From contig NZ_JAMOHY010000003.1 of assembly GCF_024448695.1 (NCBI RefSeq), positions 186,001 to 250,000 of the forward strand: DNA of 64,000 bases. Reading direction: 5' to 3'. The number at the start of each line of letters is the position of its first letter. Within the stretch, counting starts at the first letter, position 1. The notes under the pieces are model-generated. The model saw nothing but the letters and a program-made list of their open reading frames with translations. It was not told where the DNA came from and searched no databases. This DNA is from Stutzerimonas stutzeri. GTDB taxonomy: Bacteria; Pseudomonadota; Gammaproteobacteria; Pseudomonadales; Pseudomonadaceae. Positions 40,153 to 50,169 of this stretch are shown here, in pieces. The position numbers were made by a program, and so were the translations under genes.

Positions 40153-41091
40153 ATGTCTCGCGAAATTCGCATCGCTACCCGCAAGAGTGCCCTGGCCCTG
40201 TGGCAGGCCGAATACGTCAAGGCGCGCCTTGAAGCCGCACATCCCCATGTGAGCGTCAGCCTGGTGCCCATGGTCAGCCGGGGCGATAAGCTGCTTGACG
40301 CGCCGCTGGCGAAAATCGGCGGCAAGGGTCTGTTCGTCAAGGAGCTGGAAACCGCCCTGCTGGAGAACGAGGCGGACATTGCCGTGCACTCGATGAAGGA
40401 CGTACCGATGGAGTTCCCCGAGGGGCTCGGCCTGTACTGCATCTGCGAGCGGGAAGATCCGCGCGATGCCTTTGTTTCCAACCATTTTGATGACTTCGCT
40501 GCACTGCCGGCGGGCGCGGTGGTCGGCACGTCGAGCCTGCGCCGTCAGGCCCAGCTGTTGGCACGGCGTCCAGACCTGAAAATCCAGTTTCTGCGCGGCA
40601 ACGTCAATACCCGCCTGGCCAAGCTGGATGCCGGTGAGTACGACGCCATCATTCTCGCCGCCGCCGGGCTTATCCGCCTCGGCTTTGGTGAGCGCATCCG
40701 CTCCAGCATCAGTGTCGAGGACAGCCTGCCGGCAGGCGGCCAGGGCGCGGTCGGTATCGAATGCCGTACCGGCGACGGCGAACTGCATCAGTTGCTGGAG
40801 TGCCTGAATCATCCTGAAACCGCGCTGCGCGTGACCGCCGAACGTGCGCTGAACCGTCATCTGAATGGCGGCTGCCAGGTGCCCATCGCGTGTTATGCCG
40901 TGCTTGAAGACGATCAGCTCTGGTTGCGCGGTCTGGTCGGTCAGCCGGATGGCGAAGTGCTGCTGCGGTCCGAAGGCCGGGCGCCAGCCACGGAAGCCGA
41001 AGCGCTCGGGGTACGGGTCGCTGAAGAACTGCTGGCGCAGGGCGCCGGAAAAATTCTTCAGGATATTTACGGCGAGGCCGGCAAGGCGTGA
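40153..41091 (+). CDS. hemC: Porphobilinogen deaminase (hydroxymethylbilane synthase)
   Basis: A 312-residue enzyme. Cys241 in [12 protein letters not shown] carries the dipyrromethane cofactor; [17 protein letters not shown] and AVHSMKDVP are family signatures. It polymerises four porphobilinogens in heme synthesis. I start at ATG 40153 rather than an in-frame TTG two codons earlier. It overlaps hemD by 4 bp. Confidence 0.95.
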   Translation: MSREIRIATRKSALALWQAEYVKARLEAAHPHVSVSLVPMVSRGDKLLDAPLAKIGGKGLFVKELETALLENEADIAVHSMKDVPMEFPEGLGLYCICEREDPRDAFVSNHFDDFAALPAGAVVGTSSLRRQAQLLARRPDLKIQFLRGNVNTRLAKLDAGEYDAIILAAAGLIRLGFGERIRSSISVEDSLPAGGQGAVGIECRTGDGELHQLLECLNHPETALRVTAERALNRHLNGGCQVPIACYAVLEDDQLWLRGLVGQPDGEVLLRSEGRAPATEAEALGVRVAEELLAQGAGKILQDIYGEAGKA

Positions 41092-41858
41092 GCAGTTGGC
41101 GTCTGCTGCTGACGCGCCCGACCGAGGAGTGCATCGCACTGTCGGCTGCACTGTCGGCAGAAGGCATCCAGAGCAGCAGTCTGCCGCTGCTCGCCATCGA
41201 ACCACTACCGGAAACGCCCGAGCAGCGCGCGACCATGCTCGAACTCGATCGCTACTGCGCGGTCGTGGTAGTGAGCAAGCCGGCGGCCAGGCTGGGGCTC
41301 GAGCTGCTGGATCGCTACTGGCCACAGCCGCCGCATGGACAGGTCTGGTTCAGTGTCGGCGGCGCCACGGGTGCGCTGCTGGAAGACTTCGGTCTGGATG
41401 CAAGCTGGCCGCTCCGCGGCGACGATAGCGAAGCGCTGCTGGCCTTGCCGCGTTTCAATGAGGTACTGGGTGCCGCGACGGACCCCAGGGTGCTGATTCT
41501 GAGGGGGCAAGGCGGGCGCGAGCATCTGGCCGATACCCTGTGTAGTCGAGGCGTTCAGGTAGACAAGCTGGAACTCTATCGCCGCTATCTGCCCGAGTAT
41601 CCACCCGGAACGCTGATTGAAACCCTGCGTGCGCAGCGCCTCAATGCCCTGCTGGTCAGCAGCGGGCAGGGGCTGGAGTCATTGCATGGTCTGGCGGCTT
41701 CCGACTGGCCCGAACTTTGTGAGCTACCCTTGTTCGTACCCAGTCCCCGCGTTGCGCAAATGGCTGCAGCACTGGGCGCCAAAAGAATAGTGGACTGCCG
41801 CGGTGCCGGAATCGCGGCGTTGCTGGCGGCATTGCGGGAAACTCCCGAGCCTGCTTAA
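41088..41858 (+). CDS. hemD: Uroporphyrinogen-III synthase
   Basis: A 256-residue two-domain protein of low intrinsic conservation. [17 protein letters not shown] at the start, VSKPAARLG, and [11 protein letters not shown] in the second half fit HemD. It closes hydroxymethylbilane with inversion of ring D. GTG start at 41088 overlapping the hemC stop shows coupling. Confidence 0.9.
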   Translation: MSSWRLLLTRPTEECIALSAALSAEGIQSSSLPLLAIEPLPETPEQRATMLELDRYCAVVVVSKPAARLGLELLDRYWPQPPHGQVWFSVGGATGALLEDFGLDASWPLRGDDSEALLALPRFNEVLGAATDPRVLILRGQGGREHLADTLCSRGVQVDKLELYRRYLPEYPPGTLIETLRAQRLNALLVSSGQGLESLHGLAASDWPELCELPLFVPSPRVAQMAAALGAKRIVDCRGAGIAALLAALRETPEPA

Positions 41859-41877
41859 CGATGCAAAGGATGGAAAT

Positions 41878-43053
41878 GTGAGCGAAGTAGATTCCGATAA
41901 GACACCTCGGCAATCCTCGGACCAGGAGCCCGCCATCCCCGTCAGGGAAAACCCGCCGAACAAAGCGGCTGCCACCACGCAGAAGAGTGGTCGCGGCGCC
42001 TTGGTCGGTCTGGCCCTGCTGGTTGGCCTGGCCGGTCTGGCGGCTGGCGGTTACAGCGTCTGGCAAGTACAGCAACTGACCGGTCAGGAGCAGCAACAGA
42101 TCGAAGCTCTGCAGGCTACAGGTCAGCAGGCAGCCCAGTTGAACGAGCGCAGTCAGCAACTGGCCACGCGCCTGACACGACTGGAACAATTGCCGACTGC
42201 GGAGCAGCTGGGCGAGCAGCGACGTTTGCTGGCGGAACTGCAGAGCGACCAGCAGCGGCTTTCCGGGCGTGTCGAACAGGTGCTGGGCGCCAGCCGTGAG
42301 CAATGGCAGCTGGCCGAGGCCGAACACCTGCTGCGCATGGCAATGCTGCGTCTGTCAGCCATGCAGGACGTGAACAGTGCCGTTTCGCTGGTCGAAGAGG
42401 CGGACCTGATCCTGCGTCGGCAGGATGATCCGGGTGCCTACGCCGCAAGACAGAAGCTGCTGGAGGGCCTGGAGGCCTTGCGCAGCCTGCCGGAGCTGGA
42501 CCGAACGGGTCTGTTTCTGCAACTGGGCGCGCTGGGTGGCCAGGCCAACCAGCTGAGCACCCTGGCACCCGAGTTCGAGCTTGGCCAGGCCCAGCCCGAG
42601 AGCCAGGGCGGCAGTCGCTGGCGGCAGTGGCTGGACGAAATGACCCGTTATGTACGGATCGATTTCAATGCGGGCACTGACGTCAAGCCGCTGTTGGCCG
42701 GGCAAAGTCTGGCACAGGTACGGCTGGCCCTTTCGCTGGCCATCGAGCAGGCGCAATGGGCCGTACTCAACGGCAACGCCGAAGTTTATCGGCAGTCCCT
42801 GGCGCAGGCTGTCCGCCTGATCGAAGATCATTTCAACGAAGACAACGGTCAGAGTCGCGGGCTGCGGGATCGTATCGCGGCACTTTCCGGACGCCAGGTC
42901 TCGGTCACCCTGCCGGATCTTGCTCCTGCACTGCAGACCCTGCAGGCCTATGTGCAAAAACGTCAGACCGGCAAGAGCGGCGAGCCGGTCGAGGTGGACG
43001 AAGAGCCTGCTGGCGAGGCTGAACAGGCGAGTGAAGAGGATGTGCGCACATGA
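41878..43053 (+). CDS. hemX: HemX-like membrane protein of the heme operon
   Basis: A 391-residue protein with a disordered N-terminal tail, one membrane helix (about residues 40-62, GLALLVGLAGLAAGGYSVW) and a long periplasmic part that begins as a coiled coil (QQLTGQEQQQIEALQATGQQ). It is often annotated as uroporphyrinogen-III C-methyltransferase, but no SAM-methyltransferase motif is present, so I avoid that call. The start is GTG 41878 (SEVDSDKT). Between hemD and hemY. Confidence 0.85.
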   Translation: MSEVDSDKTPRQSSDQEPAIPVRENPPNKAAATTQKSGRGALVGLALLVGLAGLAAGGYSVWQVQQLTGQEQQQIEALQATGQQAAQLNERSQQLATRLTRLEQLPTAEQLGEQRRLLAELQSDQQRLSGRVEQVLGASREQWQLAEAEHLLRMAMLRLSAMQDVNSAVSLVEEADLILRRQDDPGAYAARQKLLEGLEALRSLPELDRTGLFLQLGALGGQANQLSTLAPEFELGQAQPESQGGSRWRQWLDEMTRYVRIDFNAGTDVKPLLAGQSLAQVRLALSLAIEQAQWAVLNGNAEVYRQSLAQAVRLIEDHFNEDNGQSRGLRDRIAALSGRQVSVTLPDLAPALQTLQAYVQKRQTGKSGEPVEVDEEPAGEAEQASEEDVRT

Positions 43054-44288
43054 AGCGGCTGGCCATTTTCCTCATCGTTCTGCTGGCCATTGTTGGTGCT
43101 GTTGGCTGGGCCATCTCCAAGGACGCAGGTTATGTCCTGATCAGTTACGACCGCTTTCGCTATGAGTCGAGTCTCTGGGTTTTGCTCGGGCTGATGCTCT
43201 GCCTCTGGCTGCTGACTGTGCTGGTGCGCTGGGTCCTTGGCGTGCTGCAGCTGTCTGGCGCACTGGTCAATCCCTGGTCGCGTCGTCACCGCGAGCGGCG
43301 CATTGCCAAAGCATCGCGCAGCGGATTGCGTGAGCTGGCTGAAGGGCAGTGGAGCAACGCGCTTGTCCACCTGCGAGTTGCCGCCGAGCATGACCGCCAG
43401 CCTCTGGTGCATTATCTGGGCGCTGCCCGTGCAGCCAATGAGCTGGGCGAACATGAACAGAGCGACGAGCTACTGCAGCGTGCGCGTGAGCGTGAGCCGC
43501 AAGCTGGTCTGGCCATCGGCCTGACCCAGGCGCAGTTACAGATCGCCAGAGGTCAGTATGCCGAGGCGCGAGAAACGCTGAACGGGCTGCATGACCAGCA
43601 TCCGCGCCATCACTATGTGCTGACATTGCTGCAACAGCTCTATGTGCAGCTGCAGGACTGGCCTGCCCTGTGCCGCCTGCTTCCTGAGCTGCGCAAGCAT
43701 CGTGTACTGCCACCGGCACGGCTGAGCGAGCTTGAATTGCTGGCCTGGACGGCGGCCATCGAACAAGCTGGCCAACTCCCCGAAGCAACTGCTGAAGAGG
43801 CGCGGCAGGCGCTCGGACAGCGCTGGCAGAATGCGCCGAGCAGCTTGCGCAACGAGCCGGCGCTGGTGCGCGCCTATGCCGACGGTCTCGCACGCCTTGG
43901 GGACGAAGCCAAGGCGGAGGACGTCCTGTACGCAGCGCTCAAGCGCCAGTTCGATGATCGCCTGGTCGAGCGCTATGGGCGTGTGCAGGGGCGCGAGCCG
44001 GCGCGTCAGCTGAGTCATGCCGAAGGCTGGCTGAAGGATCACCCGGGCAATGCCGAGTTGCTGCTGGCGCTGGCCCGGCTGAGCCTGCGCAACGAACTTT
44101 GGGGCAAGGCACGCGACTATTTCGAAGCCAGTCTGCGACTGGAGCACCGTCCGCAAACCTGTGCCGAATTGGCACGGCTGCTGGCGCGGCTGGGTGACAA
44201 GGAGCGCAGCAATCGACTGTTTCAGGAAGGGCTTGGGCTGGTAGACAGTTCGGGCGACAGCCGATTGCAGGTGATCGGCAACAGTTAG
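43050..44288 (+). CDS. hemY: HemY, TPR membrane protein of the heme operon
   Basis: A 412-residue protein with two N-terminal membrane helices (FLIVLLAIVGAVGWAI; LWVLLGLMLCLWLLTVLVRWVLG) and the HemY_N block, then tetratricopeptide repeats (NALVHLRVAAEHDRQPLVHYLGAARAANELG and later units). It is not related to the Bacillus protoporphyrinogen oxidase HemY. It overlaps hemX by 4 bp. Its role in heme synthesis is probably scaffolding. Confidence 0.88.
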   Translation: MKRLAIFLIVLLAIVGAVGWAISKDAGYVLISYDRFRYESSLWVLLGLMLCLWLLTVLVRWVLGVLQLSGALVNPWSRRHRERRIAKASRSGLRELAEGQWSNALVHLRVAAEHDRQPLVHYLGAARAANELGEHEQSDELLQRAREREPQAGLAIGLTQAQLQIARGQYAEARETLNGLHDQHPRHHYVLTLLQQLYVQLQDWPALCRLLPELRKHRVLPPARLSELELLAWTAAIEQAGQLPEATAEEARQALGQRWQNAPSSLRNEPALVRAYADGLARLGDEAKAEDVLYAALKRQFDDRLVERYGRVQGREPARQLSHAEGWLKDHPGNAELLLALARLSLRNELWGKARDYFEASLRLEHRPQTCAELARLLARLGDKERSNRLFQEGLGLVDSSGDSRLQVIGNS

Positions 44289-44384
44289 CAATGGGCGCAG
44301 GCGCTTGCGGGCGCCTGCTGTCAGGCTTGCAGCTTGCCGCGCAGGCTAATACCGTAGCGAGCTTTTCCTGCCTGCGGAGCCTCC

Positions 44385-44876
44385 ATGAACCTGGCCAGCC
44401 CTCGTTCTCTCTTTCTACTGGCGTTCATCGGCTGCGTGCTGATGATGGTCGCCGCACTCTACCTGGAACATGTGGTCGGGCTGGCGCCGTGCCCGCTGTG
44501 CATCGTTCAGCGTATCTGCGTGATCGGCTTCGGCCTGGTTTGCCTGGTGGCCGCGCTACACGGGCCGCGCAAGGCCGGTCGTCGTGGTTATTCGGTTCTG
44601 GCCCTTTTGTTTGCGCTGGCGGGCGGTGCGACGGCCATTCGGCAAATCTGGCTGCAAAGCGTGCCTGCCGACCAACTGCCCAGTTGCCTGCCCAGCCTCG
44701 AATACATGATGGATGCATTGCCGTTCCAGGAGATTGCCCGGCTGGTGCTGCATGGTACGGCCGAGTGTGCCGAGGTCAGCTGGACCTTGCTTGGCATGAG
44801 TATTCCCGAATGGACCCTGTTGTCGTTTGTCGGCATGTCGCTGTTCTGTTTCTGGCAGATGCTGCGGCGCGATTGA
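44385..44876 (+). CDS. dsbB: Disulfide bond formation protein DsbB
   Basis: A 163-residue four-helix membrane protein. Cys36 and Cys39 form the CPLC pair (LAPCPLCIVQR) and Cys101/Cys128 the second periplasmic pair. It reoxidises DsbA with ubiquinone. It corresponds to PA5256 (dsbH), the second DsbB of P. aeruginosa, at the same position before algQ. Confidence 0.92.
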   Translation: MNLASPRSLFLLAFIGCVLMMVAALYLEHVVGLAPCPLCIVQRICVIGFGLVCLVAALHGPRKAGRRGYSVLALLFALAGGATAIRQIWLQSVPADQLPSCLPSLEYMMDALPFQEIARLVLHGTAECAEVSWTLLGMSIPEWTLLSFVGMSLFCFWQMLRRD

Positions 44877-45105
44877 ATGATCGCTGCGCTTGGGTGTCCG
44901 ATATCGGATCAGCGCGTTTTGCGGGTTTTGGGCGGGTGTCGAACAAATGATTCGCACGGCTTGAAGCTTCGATCGCCGGGGCTTAGTCTGCTCGGGCAGC
45001 GTTGGATTTCGTCATTGCGTTGCCACTCACCCAAGGCCGATATCCCCAGACAAAAAAGTCTCGGAAGGCGCAACAGACAACATCGATTAGGGAAGTGAGG
45101 TCATC

Positions 45106-45570
45106 ATGCTCGAGAGCTGTCGGAACGCCCAGGAACGCTGGGGAGGTGTGCACCTGCTGATCGACCGCTGGCTGCAGGAACGCCATGAACTGATCAAGGT
45201 ATTTGACGGACTGAATGGCGGCGAGGCTGCGCTGAGCCGACCGGCTTTGCAGCGCTTCTGCCAGATTCTGCTGGACTATGTGTCAGCAGGGCATTTCGAG
45301 ATATACGAACAACTGCTCCAGGAGGCCGAGGCCTTCGGAGACGCGCGTGGCCTTGAACTGGCTCGCCAGATATACCCGCGCATCGAAGCCATTACCGATG
45401 TTGCCGTGGCATTCAATGATCGCTGCGACAAGGGTGATTGCCTGGACAGCCCCGGCCTGCATGAAGAGCTGAAATGCCTCGGACAGCTGCTGCATGAGCG
45501 ATTCGAGCTTGAGGACTGCCTGATCGAGGTCCTGCATATGGCGCACAAGCAGGCTGCCGCTACGGTCTAG
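45106..45570 (+). CDS. algQ: Anti-sigma-70 factor AlgQ (Rsd)
   Basis: A 154-residue all-helical protein ([46 protein letters not shown]) of the Rsd/AlgQ family, which binds sigma-70 region 4 and favours alternative sigma factors. In P. aeruginosa it promotes alginate and affects Ndk. A 229-bp region before it presumably holds its promoter; I see no further gene there. Confidence 0.93.
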   Translation: MLESCRNAQERWGGVHLLIDRWLQERHELIKVFDGLNGGEAALSRPALQRFCQILLDYVSAGHFEIYEQLLQEAEAFGDARGLELARQIYPRIEAITDVAVAFNDRCDKGDCLDSPGLHEELKCLGQLLHERFELEDCLIEVLHMAHKQAAATV

Positions 45571-45668
45571 TCGCATGCCGGCTAGACGCCATGCAGGCGG
45601 TGCCGGTGTTTGCTGAATGCGGCAGTCCGTCTAATATGGCCGCACCCATATCGCCAGGAGGCGTCTTC

Positions 45669-46325
45669 ATGCCCGCGAAGAAAAAGTCGGTTACCACCCC
45701 GTTGCATCTGCTTGAGCAGCTTTCACACAGTCTGGTGGAGCATTTGCAGAAAGCCTGCGCCGACGCGCAGAAAGAGCCGGAGCAGCTGCTTGCCAAGCTC
45801 GAAAAGCAGCGTGGCAAGACTCAGGAAAAGCTGGTCAAGGCGAGGGCCAGGCTCGACGAGGCCGGTAACGCAGGCAAGTCCAAGGCACAGGCCAAGGCTC
45901 GTTCGAAGCTGGCTGAGCTCGACGACATGCTGGCGCTGCTGCAGGCACGCCAAAGCGAGACCCTGAGTTATCTGGCCGATCTCAAGCGTGATGCTGAAAA
46001 GAGCCTTACCCTGGCGCAGGGTGTTACCAAGGTCGGACAGGCTGCAGCGCAGGCACTGGCTACCCGTGACAAGGTTTCTGCATCAACGAAAGCGCCTGCG
46101 CGGGCTCGCGCGGTCAAGCCTGCAGTCAAGACCGCTGCAGCCCCAAAGCCGGCTACAGCTGCTCAGTCCCCCGAAGGCAAGGCAGTGGCTACCAGGGCAC
46201 CTGCTGTCCGTCCAGCCGCCAGCCGCGCCAAGCCCGCGACTGCGCCTAAGCCCGCCGCCAAGCCCGCAGCGGTGAAGAAACCTGCCACCCGCAAGCCGGC
46301 TGCCGCAACGGCGACTGACTCCTGA
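45669..46325 (+). CDS. algP: AlgP (AlgR3)-like histone H1-like protein
   Basis: A 218-residue very basic protein. The first 130 residues are helical (PLHLLEQLSHSLVEHLQKACADAQKEPEQLL) and conserved. The tail from about residue 140 is low-complexity Lys-Pro-Ala-Ala, like eukaryotic H1 tails. AlgP binds DNA and influences algD. The tail is short compared with the long KPAA run remembered for P. aeruginosa AlgP. Start at ATG 45669 behind an AGGAGG site. Confidence 0.88.
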   Translation: MPAKKKSVTTPLHLLEQLSHSLVEHLQKACADAQKEPEQLLAKLEKQRGKTQEKLVKARARLDEAGNAGKSKAQAKARSKLAELDDMLALLQARQSETLSYLADLKRDAEKSLTLAQGVTKVGQAAAQALATRDKVSASTKAPARARAVKPAVKTAAAPKPATAAQSPEGKAVATRAPAVRPAASRAKPATAPKPAAKPAAVKKPATRKPAAATATDS

Positions 46326-46327
46326 CA

Positions 46328-46807
46328 TCAGCTGTTTAGGCTTCTCGCCAAAACCATTGCCGCGCGCCGCAGTTTTTCCTGCGGCGCGCGCGTATCGCCA
46401 GTGAGCGCGCTGCACAGCGCGCTCAGCCAGTCGACTGATTCCTGCCCCGCCGGCCATTGTTGCGCTGCCTGTTGCAGCCGTTCGAGCAGAATATATTCGG
46501 CGTCCAGTTCCAGTCGCTTCACCTCATCACGTAGAGCGCCCAATGCGCTATCCGTCGCCGCTTGCTTGCGCCAGGCCTGACGCAGGCTGCGTAGTGGCGT
46601 GACCACCTGGGTCTGCCAGTCATGACTGACACGTCTCAATTGCTGCAGGCGCTCTGGCGTGCAGGCGACGGTGCGCAGCTCCAGCCATGCGCCCGCGAGC
46701 ATCAGGCAGACATCCGCACCCGCTGCCTGCAGCTCAAGGCAGGCGCTTTCCACGCCGGGTTGTGCATAGCAGGTCAGGGCGAAACGGCGCAGATCGTCAT
46801 GGGGCAT
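46328..46807 (-). CDS. TIGR02444-family protein
   Basis: A 159-residue protein, mostly helical, with RRFALTCYAQPGVESACLELQAAGADVCLMLAGAWL at the N-terminus, the family hallmark. Function unknown; typically found near algP or an ABC-F gene in pseudomonads. It converges on algP with only 2 bp between the stops. Confidence 0.82.
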   Translation of the reverse strand: MPHDDLRRFALTCYAQPGVESACLELQAAGADVCLMLAGAWLELRTVACTPERLQQLRRVSHDWQTQVVTPLRSLRQAWRKQAATDSALGALRDEVKRLELDAEYILLERLQQAAQQWPAGQESVDWLSALCSALTGDTRAPQEKLRRAAMVLARSLNS

Positions 46808-46873
46808 GGGTCGTGATTTTTTTCCTGGCCGCGCGGATGGATTCCAGGCGAACTGATAAACTCCGCCGCCATT

Positions 46874-48784
46874 ATGATCCGACTTCAGAACCTGACTCTA
46901 CAGCGTGGGCCCCAGCGTTTGCTGGAAGGCGCCGAGCTGACCCTGCATCCCGGCCAGAAAGTCGGGCTGGTCGGTGCCAATGGCGCCGGAAAGTCCAGCC
47001 TGTTTGCTCTGCTGCGCGGTGAATTCACCCCCGATGGTGGCGACTGCCAGTTGCCCCCGGACTGGCGCATTGCCCATATGCGGCAAGAGGTCGATACGCT
47101 CGACCGCCTGGCCGTGGACTATGTGCTCGATGGCGATGTGCCGCTGCGGCGAATTCAGGCCGAGCTGGTGGTCGCCGAAGCTGCCCATGACGGCAGCGCA
47201 CTGGCGCGGCTGCATACCGAGCTGGACAACGCCGACGGTTACAGTGCCGATGCACGTGCGCGCAAACTCCTTGCCGGGCTTGGTTTTGCCAACGAGCAGA
47301 TGCTGCTGCCAGTGAGCAGTTTTTCTGGCGGCTGGCGCATGCGCCTGAACCTGGCGCAGGCGCTGATGTGCCCCTCCGACCTGCTGTTGCTTGATGAGCC
47401 GACCAACCACCTGGATCTCGATGCGATTCTCTGGCTGGAGGCCTGGCTGAAGAGCTATCCCGGCACCCTGATGCTGATTTCCCATGACCGCGACTTCCTC
47501 GACGAGGTGGTCGGCAACGTGGTGCATGTCGATCAGCGCAAGCTGACCCTCTATCGCGGCGGCTATTCGGCCTTCGAGCGGGCCCGTGCCGAGCGGCTGG
47601 CGCAACAGCAGCAGGCTTTCGAAAAGCAGCAGGCGCAGCGCGAGCACATGGAGGATTTCATCCGCCGCTTCAAGGCCAAGGCGAGCAAGGCACGCCAGGC
47701 ACAGAGCCGGATCAAGGCGCTGGAAAAGCTTGAGGAGCTGGCGCCGGCGCATATCGATTCGCCGTTTGATTTTGTCTTCCGCGAAGCGGACAAGGTCTCC
47801 AGTCCCTTGCTGGATATGAGCGAGGCAACGCTCGGCTACCCTGAAAAAAGAGTACTGGAGAAGGTCAAGCTGCAGCTGGTGCCTGGCGCGCGCATCGGCC
47901 TGCTCGGCCCCAATGGTGCGGGCAAGTCGACGCTGATCAAGACGCTTGCCAACGAGCTGCAGCCTCTGGGTGGACGGCTGCAACGTGGCGAGAATCTGGT
48001 CATCGGCTATTTTGCCCAGCACCAGCTGGATGCTCTGGATGCCAAAGCGAGCCCGCTGCTGCACCTGCAGCGCATTGCGCCGGGTGAGCGAGAGCAGGTC
48101 CTGCGCGACTTTCTCGGTGGGTTCGATTTTCGCGGCAATCGCTGTGACGAGCCGGTGCTGAATTTTTCCGGTGGTGAGAAGGCACGTCTGGCGCTGGCGC
48201 TGATCGCCTGGGGCAAGCCCAATTTGTTGCTGCTGGATGAGCCGACCAACCACCTGGATCTGGAAATGCGCCTGGCGCTGACGCTGGCCTTGCAGGATTT
48301 CGAGGGTGCCGTACTGGTGGTGTCTCACGACCGGCACCTGCTCAAAAGCACCACGGATGAATTTCTGCTGGTGGCGGAGGGGCGGGTCGTCGAGTTCGAA
48401 GGCGACCTTGAAGACTATGCCCGTTGGCTGGCCGACTACCGTGTGCGTCAGCAACCGGTCGCTGCGACTGATCCGGCAGGCGATAAAACCGACAAACGCA
48501 CGCAGCGTCAGGCGGCTGCAGCGTTGCGCCAGCAACTGGCGCCCCTGAAACGGCAGGCGGAAAAGCATGAGAAGGATCTGGCCGGCGTGCATGAAAAACT
48601 TGCGCTTGTCGAGGCGCGTCTCGCCGATGCCGCGATTTACGAAGCGGCGCGCAAGGATGAGCTGCGTGACCTGCTGGCCAGCCAGGCAGAGCTGAAGGCA
48701 CGCGAAAACACGCTGGAAGAATCCTGGATGGAGGCGCTTGAGGCGCTGGAAAACTTGCAGGGCCAGCTCGAGGCCAGCACATGA
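46874..48784 (+). CDS. yheS: ABC-F ATPase (YheS/Uup-like ribosome-associated protein)
   Basis: A 636-residue protein with two ABC domains and no membrane part. Walker A motifs VGANGAGKSS and GPNGAGKST, signature motifs SSFSGGWRMRL and NFSGGEKARL, both followed by LLLDEPTNHLDL. A charged linker (QREHMEDFIRRFKAKASKARQAQSR) joins them and a C-terminal coiled coil follows. ABC-F proteins act on the ribosome's E site. It overlaps the MscS gene by 4 bp. Confidence 0.9.
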   Translation: MIRLQNLTLQRGPQRLLEGAELTLHPGQKVGLVGANGAGKSSLFALLRGEFTPDGGDCQLPPDWRIAHMRQEVDTLDRLAVDYVLDGDVPLRRIQAELVVAEAAHDGSALARLHTELDNADGYSADARARKLLAGLGFANEQMLLPVSSFSGGWRMRLNLAQALMCPSDLLLLDEPTNHLDLDAILWLEAWLKSYPGTLMLISHDRDFLDEVVGNVVHVDQRKLTLYRGGYSAFERARAERLAQQQQAFEKQQAQREHMEDFIRRFKAKASKARQAQSRIKALEKLEELAPAHIDSPFDFVFREADKVSSPLLDMSEATLGYPEKRVLEKVKLQLVPGARIGLLGPNGAGKSTLIKTLANELQPLGGRLQRGENLVIGYFAQHQLDALDAKASPLLHLQRIAPGEREQVLRDFLGGFDFRGNRCDEPVLNFSGGEKARLALALIAWGKPNLLLLDEPTNHLDLEMRLALTLALQDFEGAVLVVSHDRHLLKSTTDEFLLVAEGRVVEFEGDLEDYARWLADYRVRQQPVAATDPAGDKTDKRTQRQAAAALRQQLAPLKRQAEKHEKDLAGVHEKLALVEARLADAAIYEAARKDELRDLLASQAELKARENTLEESWMEALEALENLQGQLEAST

Positions 48785-49362
48785 ACGAACAATGGCTGAT
48801 GCTTGTCCAGGAGTGGGGCGACCAGCTGCTGCTTGGCCTGCAGATCATACTGATCCTACTGATTGCCTATGTTCTGCAGCGTCTGGTGGTCCGTGGCCTG
48901 ACGCGTCTCGGCAATCGCTATCCGCTGCCTCCCGAGCTGCTGCTGCCGCTGCGTGGCGGCGTTCGCTGGTTCATCATCGGCGGTGCGCTGATCATGGTGC
49001 TGGAGCGTTTCGGCGTTTCAGCGACCGTGCTCTGGACGGCTTTCTCCGGCTTTGTCGCGGTGGCGGCAATCGCCTTCTTCGCCATTTGGAGTGTGCTGTC
49101 GAACCTGCTCTGCGCCGTACTGATCATGACCGTCGGCCCCTTTCGCATCGGCGACCTGGTGGAGTTGGTCGAGAGCTTTGAAAAGCCCATCGTCAAGGGC
49201 CGCGTCACCGACATCAACCTGCTCTACACTACCCTCGAAGAGGTGGCTGAAGACGGAACCGGCGCGACCGTGCAGGTGCCTAACAGCCTGTTCTTCCAGA
49301 AGGTCGTGCGTCGCTGGCGCGGGACCGACATTCAGACCATCAAACAGATATCACTCGAGTAA
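48781..49362 (+). CDS. Small mechanosensitive channel (MscS family)
   Basis: A 193-residue protein with three hydrophobic helices and an MscS beta domain (GPFRIGDLVELVESFEKPIVKGRVTDINLLYTTLEE, VPNSLFFQKVVRR). It lacks the large C-terminal vestibule domain of MscS. It probably forms an inner-membrane channel released by tension. ATG overlaps the ABC-F stop. Confidence 0.85.
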   Translation: MNEQWLMLVQEWGDQLLLGLQIILILLIAYVLQRLVVRGLTRLGNRYPLPPELLLPLRGGVRWFIIGGALIMVLERFGVSATVLWTAFSGFVAVAAIAFFAIWSVLSNLLCAVLIMTVGPFRIGDLVELVESFEKPIVKGRVTDINLLYTTLEEVAEDGTGATVQVPNSLFFQKVVRRWRGTDIQTIKQISLE

Positions 49363-49368
49363 CCGTTA

Positions 49369-50130
49369 ATGGAATGGTTAAGTAGCCCTGAAATCTGGGT
49401 CGCGTTCCTGACCCTGACCGCTCTGGAAATCGTCCTGGGCATCGACAACATCATCTTCATCTCCATTCTGGTCAGCCGACTGCCCAGGGAACAGCAGCCC
49501 AAGGCGCGGTTCTTCGGCTTGGCGCTGGCCATGGGCACGCGCATCCTGCTGCTGCTTTCGATCACCTGGGTCATGCGCCTGACCAATGATCTGTTTACCG
49601 TCTTGGGTGAAGGTGTCTCCGGTCGAGACCTGATCTTGTTCTTTGGCGGGCTGTTCCTGCTGTTCAAGAGCACCATGGAAATCTGGCACAGCGTGGAAGG
49701 CGAAGAGGAAGAGCAATCAGCTGCCGGCGGGGCGGTGAAGGCCGGTTTCGTCAGCATCATCCTGCAGATCGCCGTCATCGATATCATCTTCTCGCTGGAC
49801 TCGGTCATCACCGCGGTTGGTCTGGTGGATAACGTGCCGGTGATGGTAGCGGCGATCATCATCGCGGTTGTGGTGATGATGCTGGCGGCCGGCACCATCA
49901 GCGAGTTCATCGACAAGCATCCGACCCTGAAGATTCTGGCGCTGTCGTTCCTGATCGTAGTCGGCACCCTGCTGGTGGCCGAAGCCTTCGACGTTCACGT
50001 GCCCAAGGGCTACGTCTACTTCGCCATGGCCTTCTCGCTGGGCGTCGAGGCGTTGAATATTCGCATGCGCAAGGCCATGAAGCGTCCGCTCAAGGAGCCG
50101 GTGAAGCTGGGCAAGGGCATGCCCGATTGA
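49369..50130 (+). CDS. TerC-family membrane protein
   Basis: A 253-residue protein with about seven to eight helices. LEIVLGIDNIIFISILVSRLP and FSLDSVITAVGL are the TerC acidic motifs. Family members are linked to metal (Mn) export at the inner membrane rather than to tellurite itself. It lies 6 bp behind the MscS gene. Confidence 0.88.
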   Translation: MEWLSSPEIWVAFLTLTALEIVLGIDNIIFISILVSRLPREQQPKARFFGLALAMGTRILLLLSITWVMRLTNDLFTVLGEGVSGRDLILFFGGLFLLFKSTMEIWHSVEGEEEEQSAAGGAVKAGFVSIILQIAVIDIIFSLDSVITAVGLVDNVPVMVAAIIIAVVVMMLAAGTISEFIDKHPTLKILALSFLIVVGTLLVAEAFDVHVPKGYVYFAMAFSLGVEALNIRMRKAMKRPLKEPVKLGKGMPD

Positions 50131-50169
50131 CACAGGCCGGCAAGACGCTTGCCGGCAGGAGGTGGATGA

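Noticed and set aside
41878..43053. Uroporphyrinogen-III C-methyltransferase activity for HemX
   Set aside because: The common database name has no support in the sequence: no SAM-binding methyltransferase motif, only a membrane anchor and coiled coil.
46080..46325. Repetitive KPAA-coding DNA as a possible CRISPR-like or satellite array
   Set aside because: It is the low-complexity tail of AlgP in frame, with no uniform repeat-spacer structure.
46898..48592. 564-codon minus-strand frame opposite the ABC-F gene
   Set aside because: Antisense to a gene with intact ABC motifs; Gln/Arg/His-rich composition without domains.
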